A program made the translations under genes and the position numbers. Positions 9,308 to 17,980 of a stretch of 64,000 bases of DNA are shown in pieces. The stretch is taken from contig NZ_BAAAEP010000010.1 of NCBI RefSeq assembly GCF_039523075.1, forward strand, positions 24,234-88,233, given 5' to 3'. How positions within the stretch are numbered: the stretch's first letter is position 1; every line of letters starts with the position of its first letter. Source of the DNA: Caenispirillum bisanense. GTDB lineage: Bacteria > Pseudomonadota > Alphaproteobacteria > Rhodospirillales > Rhodospirillaceae. A model generated the notes under the pieces. That model searched no databases. It was not told the DNA's origin and worked only from the letters and a program-made list of their open reading frames with translations.

Positions 9308-10063
9308 TCAGGCGGCGGGGGCGCGGCCGGTGGCGAGGGCGTGCGCCCAGTCGGGGCGGCCGGCGGCGCGGGCCTCGCCGGCGGAACGCTGCCAGTCGTA
9401 GGCGATGGTGCGGAAGCGAGCCCGCCAGCCGCCGGCGCCGTCCTGCTCCACCAGGGCATAGCGGGCGTGCGGGCTGCCGGTCTCCACCACATGCGGACGC
9501 GGCCGGTCGTCGCGGTAGGCGGGCAGGCCGACGCTGCCGGGGTTCACCACCAGCCCGCCGTCGGGCAGCCGCAGCTGGCGCGGCAGGTGGGTATGGCCGC
9601 ACAGCACCACGGCATGATCGGCCGCCGCACCCAGCCGCGCCGCCACGGTGGCGGGCGCCGCCGGCACCACCGTGCCGTCGGCGGTGATCTCCTCCATCAG
9701 ATAACAAAGGTCGTCGTCGGGGCTGCCGTGGCACAGCAGCACGGCGCCGTCCGCCACCGACCGCGTCGCCGGCAGGGCGCGCAGCCGCTCGCGGTGGCGG
9801 GAGGCCAGACGCGGCCAGGTGCGGGAGTCGGAGGCATTCATCTCGTCAATGCCGAGGGTGAGCATCTGGCGTTCGTGATTGCCGCGGATGGCCACCGGGT
9901 CGAGCCCCGCCAGCCGGTCGGCCGTCTCCGCCGGGCGCAGGGGGCCGGAGAGGCTGTCGCCCAGGTCGACCACCAGGTCCGGCGCCTGCAGCCGCAGGTC
10001 GGCCAGCACGGCATCAAGGGCGTGCAGGTTGCCGTGAATGTCGGACAGAACGGCGATGCGCAA
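9308..10063 (-). CDS. Calcineurin-like metallophosphoesterase (YfcE-type)
   Basis: The protein has 251 residues. The N-terminus shows the first metal motif Leu-Ser-Asp-Ile-His-Gly-Asn, followed by Asp-Leu-Gly-Asp, Arg-Gly-Asn-His-Glu and a late Leu-Cys-Gly-His-Thr-His. These are the five blocks of a two-metal phosphoesterase of the YfcE/MJ0936 class. The family hydrolyses phosphodiesters; the cellular substrate is unknown. It sits between murU and addB with short gaps of about 40 and 20 bases, consistent with one transcript. Confidence 0.9.
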   Translation of the reverse strand: MRIAVLSDIHGNLHALDAVLADLRLQAPDLVVDLGDSLSGPLRPAETADRLAGLDPVAIRGNHERQMLTLGIDEMNASDSRTWPRLASRHRERLRALPATRSVADGAVLLCHGSPDDDLCYLMEEITADGTVVPAAPATVAARLGAAADHAVVLCGHTHLPRQLRLPDGGLVVNPGSVGLPAYRDDRPRPHVVETGSPHARYALVEQDGAGGWRARFRTIAYDWQRSAGEARAAGRPDWAHALATGRAPAA

Positions 10064-10103
10064 CCCCTTCCCCTCCCGCCTCAGGCGTGCCGCGGCAGGC
10101 AGT

Positions 10104-10868
10104 CTAGCGGGCGGGGGCGGGGCTGTCTGCCCCCATCAGTCGCTCGGTGGCGGCGATGCTCGCGGGCGTGCCGACGTGATACCACGCACCATCATGCACC
10201 AGCCCGTGCAGGCGGCCGGCGGCCAGCGCGCGGTCGAACAGCAGGTTCATGGAAAAGGCGCCGTCCGGGGCGCCGGCGAACAGGCGCGGGTGGCAGACCA
10301 TGGCGCCGGAATAGACGAAGGGCGCCGCCGCCGCCTCTCCCCGCCGCCGCAGCCGGCCGTCGGGGTCGAGAGCGAAGTCGCCGGGGCCGTCGTAGCCGTG
10401 CGCCTGCGGCGTCGGCACCAGCAGCAGCAGGGCGTCCATGGCGGCATCGTCCCAGGCATCGGCCAGCCGGCGGAAGGCCGGCGCGTCGGGGCCGTTCAGG
10501 CAGATGACGTCGCTGTTGCAGGCCAGGAACGGGCCGTCGCCCAGCAGCGGCAGCGCCTTCTTCAGCCCGCCGCCGGTTTCCAGCAAGAGCCCGCTCTCGT
10601 CCGACAGCCGCAGCGGCGGCGGCGCGGTGCGGGCGGCGAGGTGGGCGCGCACCTGATCGGCGTGGTGGTGCAGGTTGACGACCGCATGGCCGACGCCGGC
10701 CTCCGCCACCCGGTCGAGCGCCCGGTCGAGCAGCGTCCGCCCCGCCACCCGCACCAGGCACTTGGGCGTGTGGTCGGTGATCGGCCGCATGCGGGTGCCG
10801 AGCCCGGCCGCCAGCACCATGGCGGCGGCGACGGGGGAGCCGGGGCGGGAGCCGGGGCCGGCGGTCAT
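10104..10868 (-). CDS. murU: N-acetylmuramate-1-phosphate uridylyltransferase (MurU-type nucleotidyltransferase)
   Basis: This 254-residue NTP transferase has the sugar-nucleotidyltransferase signature Leu-Ala-Ala-Gly-Leu-Gly-Thr-Arg-Met-Arg-Pro near residue 19, with a downstream Lys in Thr-Pro-Lys-Cys-Leu. Directly after an AmgK-type kinase, this is the MurU slot. MurU converts MurNAc-1-phosphate plus UTP to UDP-MurNAc, letting cell-wall fragments re-enter peptidoglycan synthesis without MurA, which gives intrinsic fosfomycin tolerance in species that have it. The ATG overlaps the amgK stop by 4 bases. Assignment rests on the operon as much as on sequence; a mannose-1-phosphate guanylyltransferase-like role is the alternative. 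Confidence 0.83.
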   Translation of the reverse strand: MTAGPGSRPGSPVAAAMVLAAGLGTRMRPITDHTPKCLVRVAGRTLLDRALDRVAEAGVGHAVVNLHHHADQVRAHLAARTAPPPLRLSDESGLLLETGGGLKKALPLLGDGPFLACNSDVICLNGPDAPAFRRLADAWDDAAMDALLLLVPTPQAHGYDGPGDFALDPDGRLRRRGEAAAAPFVYSGAMVCHPRLFAGAPDGAFSMNLLFDRALAAGRLHGLVHDGAWYHVGTPASIAATERLMGADSPAPAR

Positions 10869-11881
10869 TGCGGCACCGTGCGGCGGGCCGGCGGGATGTG
10901 GGTGTCGACCCAGGCCTTCACCGGCGCCAGCGCCGGATGGCTCAGGCTGCGCTCGAACAGCCGCCAGACGCGCGGGATGTGGCGCAGGTACTGCGGCTTG
11001 CCGTCGCGCCGGCACAGGCGGGTGAAGATGCCGATCACCTTGGCGTGCCGCTGCGCCCCCAGCACCGCCATGCTGGCCGCGAAGCCGGCGCGGTCGAGGG
11101 CCGGGAAGGCGGCGAGGTAGCGGTCGGTCATGGCGGCGACCAGGGCGGGGTCGATGTCGCGGCGGGCGTCTTCCAGCAGGCTCATGAGGTCGTAGGTCAC
11201 CGGCCCGATCACCGCGTCCTGGAAATCCAGCAGGCCGCAGGCGGCGATGCCGTCGCGGTCCTGCAGCAGCATCAGGTTGTCGACATGGAAGTCGCGCAGC
11301 ACCAGGGCATCGGGCACCGCGCCGTCCACCGCCGCCAGCGCATCACGCCACGCCGCCAGCCAGCCGGCGCGGTCGGCGTGAGTCAGGGCGTCGTCGCCCT
11401 GGGTGGCCGGCACGTACCAGTCGGTGAGCAGGCTGGCCTCGGTCAGCAGCCGCTGCAGGTCGTAGGGCGGCACGCCGGCGGCCGGCGCCGCCGCCCGGTG
11501 CAGGGCGATCAGCACGTCCACCGCCAGGGCATAGAGGTCGGCCTCCCCCGGCTGCCCCTTGGCGAGCAGGCGGGTGTAGGTGTCGTCGCCCAGGTCTTCC
11601 AGCAGCAGCAGGCCGGCGGCTTCGTCCTCGGCCAGGATGCGCGGCGCCGACAGGCCGAGGCCGCAGAGGTGGCGGGCGATGCGGACGAAGGGGCGGATGT
11701 CTTCCTGCGGCGGCGGCGCGTCCATCAGCACTTCGATGCCGTGCGACGGCGTGGCGATGCGGAAGTACTTGCGGAACGAGGCATCGCCCGCCAGCAGCGT
11801 CACCGCCGCGTCGTGCCGGCCGCTGCGGTGCAGGAACTCCGCCACCTGCGGCGCCCGCGCCTCGGTCAGGGTCTCAAGCAT
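10865..11881 (-). CDS. amgK: Anomeric MurNAc/GlcNAc kinase (AmgK), aminoglycoside phosphotransferase fold
   Basis: This 338-residue APH-fold kinase has the catalytic loop Leu-Arg-Asp-Phe-His-Val-Asp-Asn-Leu-Met and the metal-binding Leu-Leu-Asp-Phe-Gln-Asp-Ala segment. The N-terminal Gly-Asp-Ala-Ser-Phe-Arg-Lys-Tyr-Phe-Arg motif is characteristic of AmgK. It phosphorylates the anomeric carbon of MurNAc (and GlcNAc) during murein recycling and hands the product to MurU. I prefer the ATG at 11881 over an in-frame ATG six codons upstream because it gives the conserved Met-Leu-Glu start. It overlaps the tsaE 3' end by 8 bases. Confidence 0.88.
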   Translation of the reverse strand: MLETLTEARAPQVAEFLHRSGRHDAAVTLLAGDASFRKYFRIATPSHGIEVLMDAPPPQEDIRPFVRIARHLCGLGLSAPRILAEDEAAGLLLLEDLGDDTYTRLLAKGQPGEADLYALAVDVLIALHRAAAPAAGVPPYDLQRLLTEASLLTDWYVPATQGDDALTHADRAGWLAAWRDALAAVDGAVPDALVLRDFHVDNLMLLQDRDGIAACGLLDFQDAVIGPVTYDLMSLLEDARRDIDPALVAAMTDRYLAAFPALDRAGFAASMAVLGAQRHAKVIGIFTRLCRRDGKPQYLRHIPRVWRLFERSLSHPALAPVKAWVDTHIPPARRTVPQ

Positions 11882-12362
11882 GGCGCGCGGCCTCCACAAG
11901 GTGCGCCGGCCCGGTCAGCACGGCATCGCGCGCCGCGCCCTCCGGCCGGATGGTGAGGGTGAGGTCAAGCCGCCGGCGCGGCAGGTAGCCGCCCAGCCGG
12001 TCCGGCCACTCGATCAGGCACAGGCCGTCGGCGAAGGCGTCTTCCAGGTCCAGTTCCAGGGCGTCCTCCGGCCTTTCCAGGCGGTAGAGGTCGAAGTGCC
12101 ACATGCCGGCGTCGCAGGCGTCGTCGTCGTAGGTCTGCACCAGGGTGAAGGTGGGCGACGGCACCTCGGCCGCCGGATCGCCCAGGCGGGCGCGGACGAA
12201 GGCGCGGGCGAAGGCGGTCTTGCCGGCGCCCAGGTCGCCGCGCAGGGCGATGACGTCGCCGGCCCGCGCCACGGCGGCCAGCGCCTGCGCCAGCCGTGCG
12301 GTGGCGGCTTCGTCGGGCAGGATCAGGGAGACGGCGGCGGCGGCGGGATCGGGCTGGCTCAT
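11874..12362 (-). CDS. tsaE: TsaE, ATPase of the tRNA t6A biosynthesis complex
   Basis: This 162-residue protein carries a Walker A Gly-Asp-Leu-Gly-Ala-Gly-Lys-Thr near residue 43, then the family's Pro-Ser-Pro-Thr-Phe-Thr-Leu-Val box and a His-Phe-Asp-Leu-Tyr-Arg-Leu segment. TsaE is the ATPase that works with TsaB-TsaD to put threonylcarbamoyl on A37 of ANN-decoding tRNAs. The ATG at 12362 gives the usual length. It is the first gene of the tsaE-amgK-murU unit, an order well known in alphaproteobacteria and pseudomonads. Confidence 0.95.
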   Translation of the reverse strand: MSQPDPAAAAVSLILPDEAATARLAQALAAVARAGDVIALRGDLGAGKTAFARAFVRARLGDPAAEVPSPTFTLVQTYDDDACDAGMWHFDLYRLERPEDALELDLEDAFADGLCLIEWPDRLGGYLPRRRLDLTLTIRPEGAARDAVLTGPAHLVEAARHA

Positions 12363-12416
12363 GGCTCCCGTTGTAGCGGCGGCGGCGCGCGGCGGCAATG
12401 GGCAGGCGGCGGGGCC

Positions 12417-12803
12417 TCAGCCGCCGTGCCACACCGCTTCGATGCGGTTGCCGTCGGGGTCGCACAGGAAGGCGGCGTAATAGCCGGGGTGGTAGTGCGG
12501 CCGCAGCCCCGGCGGCCCGTCGCAGCGCCCGCCATGGGCCACGCCGGCGGGGTGGGAGGCGTCCACCGCCGCCCGCGACGGCGCCTTGAAGCACCAGTGG
12601 CGGCGGTCGGCGGTCACCCCGCCGGCGGCCAGGAACAAGGACATGTAGCAGCGCTGCGGGTGGTCGGCATCGGCGCGCAGGCCATAGCCGGCCCAGTCGT
12701 CGCTGCGGCCGACGCAAGGCTGTCCGAGGGCGGCCATGACCGCATCCCAGAATGCCGTGGCGCGCGCCATGTCGGAGACGGTGACGGAGATGTGGTCGAG
12801 CAT
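12417..12803 (-). CDS. VOC-family (glyoxalase/dioxygenase fold) protein
   Basis: The product has 128 residues. It begins Met-Leu-Asp-His-Ile-Ser-Val-Thr-Val and ends with the family's Cys-Asp-Pro-Asp-Gly-Asn-Arg-Ile-Glu-Ala-Val, the two halves of a vicinal-oxygen-chelate module with metal-ligand candidates His4 and a late Glu. Single-module members of this type are often annotated as glyoxalase or lactoylglutathione-lyase-like, but the substrate is unknown. It begins 3 bases after the end of the upstream membrane-protein gene, so the two are probably cotranscribed. Confidence 0.87.
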   Translation of the reverse strand: MLDHISVTVSDMARATAFWDAVMAALGQPCVGRSDDWAGYGLRADADHPQRCYMSLFLAAGGVTADRRHWCFKAPSRAAVDASHPAGVAHGGRCDGPPGLRPHYHPGYYAAFLCDPDGNRIEAVWHGG

Positions 12804-12805
12804 GG

Positions 12806-13210
12806 TCAGGCCGGCGGTGCCGCCGCTCCCTTCAGGCGCCCCCAGTAAAGGGCTTCCAGCACCCCGAGCGCGAGGCGCACCACCGCCAGCAGCGCCGCCC
12901 CGGCCGCCGCCGCCCCGCCGAGGGAGGCCGCCGAGGCCCCGCCGAGGGCGCCCACCACCACGGCGGCGGTGCCCAGGTTGGCGATGGCGCCGGCGCCGCA
13001 CACCACGCGCGCCGCCGCCGGCCCCGCCGCCGCCGGGGTGGCGAGCGCCGCTGCCAGGGCCAGCAGCAGGATGCCGGCCGCCTGCGGCCACAGCACCAGG
13101 GTCTGCGGTCCGGCCAGAAAGGGCGCCAGCCCCAGCAGGGCGAGGCCGGTCAGCGCCGACAGGATGGCATCCAGCCGCAGGATGACGCGCGCCTTGGGCA
13201 GGCCGCCCAC
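12806..13210 (-). CDS. Small four-helix membrane protein of unknown function
   Basis: I do not recognise this 134-residue protein. It is almost entirely Ala/Gly/Leu and shows about four hydrophobic stretches separated by short turns, with a basic end at each side (Lys-Ala-Arg near the start, Arg-Leu-Lys near the end), as expected of a small inner-membrane protein. The start is a GTG at 13210, with a weak ribosome site. It lies between the DUF1178 gene (4-base gap) and the VOC gene (2-base gap), implying one transcript. Confidence 0.65.
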   Translation of the reverse strand: MGGLPKARVILRLDAILSALTGLALLGLAPFLAGPQTLVLWPQAAGILLLALAAALATPAAAGPAAARVVCGAGAIANLGTAAVVVGALGGASAASLGGAAAAGAALLAVVRLALGVLEALYWGRLKGAAAPPA

Positions 13211-13214
13211 CGGA

Positions 13215-13463
13215 TCAGTCCGCCATGGCCGGGCAGACCCCGCCGCCGCAGCCGCCGCCGGCGCAGGGCGGCAGGGCGGGCATGGCCGGGGTGCGGGCGG
13301 CGGCGCCCAGGGCGGGCGCCATCAGCGCCTTGCTGATGGCGGTGTCGCCGCAGTCCGGGCAGCTGAGGCTGCCGTCGGCGTGGCGGGCGTCGTAGTCGGC
13401 CATGTTGTCGAACCACTGGTCGAAGGCATGGCCCTGGCTGCATTGCAGGGTATAGCGGATCAT
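13215..13463 (-). CDS. DUF1178-type zinc-ribbon protein, short form
   Basis: The protein has only 82 residues. The opening Met-Ile-Arg-Tyr-Xaa-Leu-Xaa-Cys-Xaa-Xaa-Gly-His-Xaa-Phe-Asp-Xaa-Trp-Phe is the hallmark of DUF1178 proteins, followed by Cys-Pro-Asp-Cys-Gly-Asp, giving a likely two-CxxC-type zinc ribbon. Typical family members are about 140-150 residues, so this one lacks most of the C-terminal part and instead ends in a Gly/Cys-rich tail with Cys-Xaa4-Cys-Xaa4-Cys. Function is unknown for the family. The sequence before the ATG has a GGGAGA-like ribosome site. Confidence 0.75.
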   Translation of the reverse strand: MIRYTLQCSQGHAFDQWFDNMADYDARHADGSLSCPDCGDTAISKALMAPALGAAARTPAMPALPPCAGGGCGGGVCPAMAD

Positions 13464-13545
13464 GAGCGGTCTCCCCCGTCGCGGACAGTATGGCTGCCTC
13501 AGCTTATACCGCCACGCGACAGGGGAAATGAACCACCAACCGCGC

Positions 13546-13869
13546 TTACTGCAGGGTGTAGGAGCCCAGCGAGCAGAGGTCGATGCCTTCCTCGACCAGT
13601 TCCTCGCCGTTCTCGCCCTTGAAGCCCATGTCGTAGACGCAGGTGGTCTCGCCGTCGGCGATGGTGACGGCGGCCGACTCGCCCGGACGCAGCACGTCCA
13701 CGCCCAGGATGTCCGCGCCCCAGGTGTTCTGGTGCGCCGGGCTCACGTACAGTTCCAGCAGCACGACGCTGGACCGGTTGTGCAGGTCGAACACCAGGTC
13801 CTGCGCGACGGCCGGAGCGGCGGCCAGCAGGGTGGCTCCGGCCAGCAGGCCGGCAAGGCTACGCTTCAT
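13546..13869 (-). CDS. Small exported protein of unknown function
   Basis: The 107-residue product has a clear Sec signal peptide (Met-Lys-Arg, hydrophobic core, Ala-Val-Ala cleavage near residue 22). The mature part is a short beta-rich domain with the order Phe-Asp-Leu-His-Asn-Arg-Ser, Glu-Leu-Tyr-Val-Ser-Pro, Trp-Gly-Ala-Asp-Ile-Leu-Gly and a late Cys pair (about residues 82 and 99) that could form a disulfide. It resembles small periplasmic proteins found across Rhodospirillales, but I cannot name a function. It diverges from dnaK. Confidence 0.7.
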   Translation of the reverse strand: MKRSLAGLLAGATLLAAAPAVAQDLVFDLHNRSSVVLLELYVSPAHQNTWGADILGVDVLRPGESAAVTIADGETTCVYDMGFKGENGEELVEEGIDLCSLGSYTLQ

Positions 13870-14008
13870 GATGGTCCCCCAGAGAAGCAGATAAACGGCG
13901 GCAGGCTATCACCTGCCGGCGGAGCCGCACAGGGGCGCCGGGGCCGCTATCGCTTCCGTCCAGCCACCCTGCGACCGCGGTAGGATGGCGCCCCCCGTGG
14001 TCGGGACT

Positions 14009-14040
14009 GTTGCGGCCGGAAGGGCCTTTGCCTATATACG
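14009..14040 (+). promoter_or_regulatory. RpoH (sigma-32 type) heat-shock promoter of dnaK
   Basis: CCTATATACG at 14031-14040 fits the alphaproteobacterial heat-shock -10 consensus CYTATNTNNG at every fixed position. GTTG at 14009-14012 is a one-mismatch -35 core, separated by 18 bases. The expected transcript start is about 14047, giving a leader of about 120 bases before dnaK. No CIRCE inverted repeat was seen here. Confidence 0.7.
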
Positions 14041-14165
14041 TGGCCGTTCCGCATCGGCATCCTTCGGTGCGGACTGTTCCTGTTCGCGTGAAACCCATGG
14101 GGGTCTCCGACGGTGCCTTCCCGGAAGAGGGCCGCGCCAGACCTGCCGCAACGAGAGGTGACATC

Positions 14166-16109
<1,944 letters not shown>

Positions 16110-16196
16110 TCCTTCGCTGATCGGCGGGCGGCACCGGACCACGGGCCGCCCGTCCGACCTTTTGCCTCGGAAATTCCAGAAAACAGAACAGCGGCG

Positions 16197-17342
16197 ATGA
16201 GCAAGCGGGATTACTACGAGGTTCTCGGCGTCTCCAAGGGTGCCAGCGCCGACGACCTGAAGAAGGCCTATCGCAAGCTGGCCATGCAGTATCACCCGGA
16301 CCGCAATCCGGGCGATGCCTCGGCCGAGGCCAGGTTCAAGGAACTGAACGAAGCCTATGACGTCCTGAAGGACGATCAGAAGCGCGCCGCCTACGACCGC
16401 TTCGGCCATGCCGCCTTCGAGGGCGGCGGTGGCGGGGCGGGGGCCGGCGGCTTCGACTTCTCCTCCGCCTTCGGCGGCGGCTTCGCCGACATCTTCGACG
16501 AGGTGTTCGGGGCCGCCATGGGCGGGCGCGGACGTGGCGGCGGCGGCGCCCAGCGCGGGCACGACCTGCGCTACGACATGGAAATCACCCTGGAGGACGC
16601 CTTCAAGGGCAAGAAGGCGACGGTCACCGTGCCGACCTCGGTCGGCTGCGAGACCTGCTCGGGCACCGGCGCCAAGGCCGGGTCCGGCGCCTCCACCTGC
16701 GGCACCTGCCACGGCGCCGGGCGCATCCGGGCGCAGCAGGGCTTCTTCACCATCGAACGCACCTGCCCCACCTGCGGCGGCGAGGGGCGGACGATCAAGG
16801 ACCCCTGCGGCGACTGCGGCGGCACCGGCCGCAAGCACAAGGAAAAGACGCTGGAGGTCACCATCCCCGCCGGCGTCGAGGACGGCACCCGCATCCGCCT
16901 GGCCGGCGAGGGCGAGGCCGGCATGCGCGGGGCGCCGCCGGGCGACCTGTACATCTTCCTGTCCATCAAGCCGCACCGGCTGTTCCAGCGCGACGGCGCC
17001 AACATCCTGTGCAAGGTGCCCATCGCCATGACCCAGGCGGCGCTGGGCGATGCCATCGAGGTGCCGAGCATCGACGGCACCCGCGCCAAGGTCACCATCC
17101 CCGCCGGCACCCAGACCGGGCAGCAGTTCCGCCTGAAGGGCAAGGGCATGAGCGTGCTGCGCAGCCCGCTGCGCGGCGACATGTTCATCCAGGTGGCGGT
17201 GGAGACCCCGGTCAACCTGACCAAGCGCCAGCAGGAGCTTCTGCGCGAGTTCGCCGCCGCCGGCGGCGAGAAGGACACCAGCCCCGAAAGCAGCGGGTTC
17301 TTCAAGCGCATGAAGGAACTGTGGGACGACCTTACCGACTGA
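16197..17342 (+). CDS. dnaJ: Co-chaperone DnaJ (Hsp40)
   Basis: This 381-residue class I J-protein has an N-terminal J domain with His-Pro-Asp at about residues 33-35, a Gly/Phe-rich linker (residues 78-115) and four zinc-binding Cys-Xaa2-Cys-Xaa-Gly-Xaa-Gly repeats (Cys-Glu-Thr-Cys, Cys-Gly-Thr-Cys, Cys-Pro-Thr-Cys, Cys-Gly-Asp-Cys), then the C-terminal substrate-binding and dimerisation part. It stimulates DnaK ATPase and delivers clients. It is co-directional with dnaK and is ended by a good intrinsic terminator. Confidence 0.98.
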   Translation: MSKRDYYEVLGVSKGASADDLKKAYRKLAMQYHPDRNPGDASAEARFKELNEAYDVLKDDQKRAAYDRFGHAAFEGGGGGAGAGGFDFSSAFGGGFADIFDEVFGAAMGGRGRGGGGAQRGHDLRYDMEITLEDAFKGKKATVTVPTSVGCETCSGTGAKAGSGASTCGTCHGAGRIRAQQGFFTIERTCPTCGGEGRTIKDPCGDCGGTGRKHKEKTLEVTIPAGVEDGTRIRLAGEGEAGMRGAPPGDLYIFLSIKPHRLFQRDGANILCKVPIAMTQAALGDAIEVPSIDGTRAKVTIPAGTQTGQQFRLKGKGMSVLRSPLRGDMFIQVAVETPVNLTKRQQELLREFAAAGGEKDTSPESSGFFKRMKELWDDLTD

Positions 17343-17373
17343 CGGCGGGGTGGTCCCGCCACCAAATGGTCAC

Positions 17374-17410
17374 GGCGCCGCCTCCATTTTCGGGACGCGG
17401 CGCCTTTTTT
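17374..17410 (+). terminator. Intrinsic terminator of dnaKJ
   Basis: An 8-bp GC stem (GGCGCCGC 17374-17381 with GCGGCGCC 17397-17404) is followed immediately by six T residues (17405-17410). It lies about 30 bases after the dnaJ stop. Confidence 0.8.
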
Positions 17411-17486
17411 CCGGCAAAATTGCCAGCCAGTGTAACGCCATAGCGCACCCGCGCCCCGATCCATCCGCCGAGGGAGGAAGACCAGT

Positions 17487-17885
17487 ATGACCCTGCGCCG
17501 TCACCTTGCCGACCTGACCGTCGCCCTTGTGCTGACCGGCTGCGTCCTGGCTCCGGTGTCCTATGCCCTGGCCCAGCAGCCGCCCGATGCCGCGACGCTG
17601 GAATCGTTGCAGGCCCGCAACATCCAGTCGCTCAACCAGCTGGAAGCGGCCCGCGCCCAGGAACAGATCCGGCTGGAGGCGGAATACCGCGATGCCGGCG
17701 ATGCCGCCTTCTCCCGCTATGCCGCCGCCCTGAAGCAGGGGGTGTCGCCGGGCGTCGCCCGCCAGCAGTACCTCGACAACCTGTCGGCGGTGGAGCAGCA
17801 GTATCAGGCGGCGCTGAACGACTTGGACCAGCGCATGGCCCGCGACCGCGCCGCCCTGGTGGCGCAGGAAGGCCAGGGCCGCTGA
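17487..17885 (+). CDS. Exported coiled-coil protein of unknown function
   Basis: This 132-residue protein has an N-terminal signal sequence of about 30 residues ending Ala-Leu-Ala-Gln, with a Cys inside the hydrophobic core (Leu-Thr-Gly-Cys) that resembles, but does not cleanly match, a lipobox. The mature part is rich in Gln, Glu, Arg and Ala and looks fully helical, probably coiled coil. I do not recognise the family. The gene is monocistronic, flanked by the dnaJ terminator and by a bidirectional terminator. A GGAGGAAG ribosome site supports the ATG. Confidence 0.75.
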   Translation: MTLRRHLADLTVALVLTGCVLAPVSYALAQQPPDAATLESLQARNIQSLNQLEAARAQEQIRLEAEYRDAGDAAFSRYAAALKQGVSPGVARQQYLDNLSAVEQQYQAALNDLDQRMARDRAALVAQEGQGR

Positions 17886-17917
17886 GGCCGCCTGTCCCGC
17901 CCGCTGCCTGACGCAGG

Positions 17918-17952
17918 AAGGGCCGGCCCCCGCATCCGGGGCCGGCCCTTTT
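17918..17952 (+). terminator. Intrinsic terminator between convergent genes
   Basis: A perfect 13-bp stem (17918-17930 with 17938-17950, arm AAGGGCCGGCCCC) with a 7-base loop is followed by TT. With A residues on the other side, it can serve transcription from both the exported coiled-coil gene and the convergent ABC permease. Confidence 0.8.
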
Positions 17953-17980
17953 GCTGTCTGCGCTCTGGCCTCCGCCGCCG

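Noticed and set aside
3046..9400. Very long open frames antisense to addA and addB (over 1000 codons)
   Set aside because: They arise from GC-rich third positions; the protein is Arg/Ala/Gly/His low-complexity with no domain, and AddA/AddB explain the region fully.
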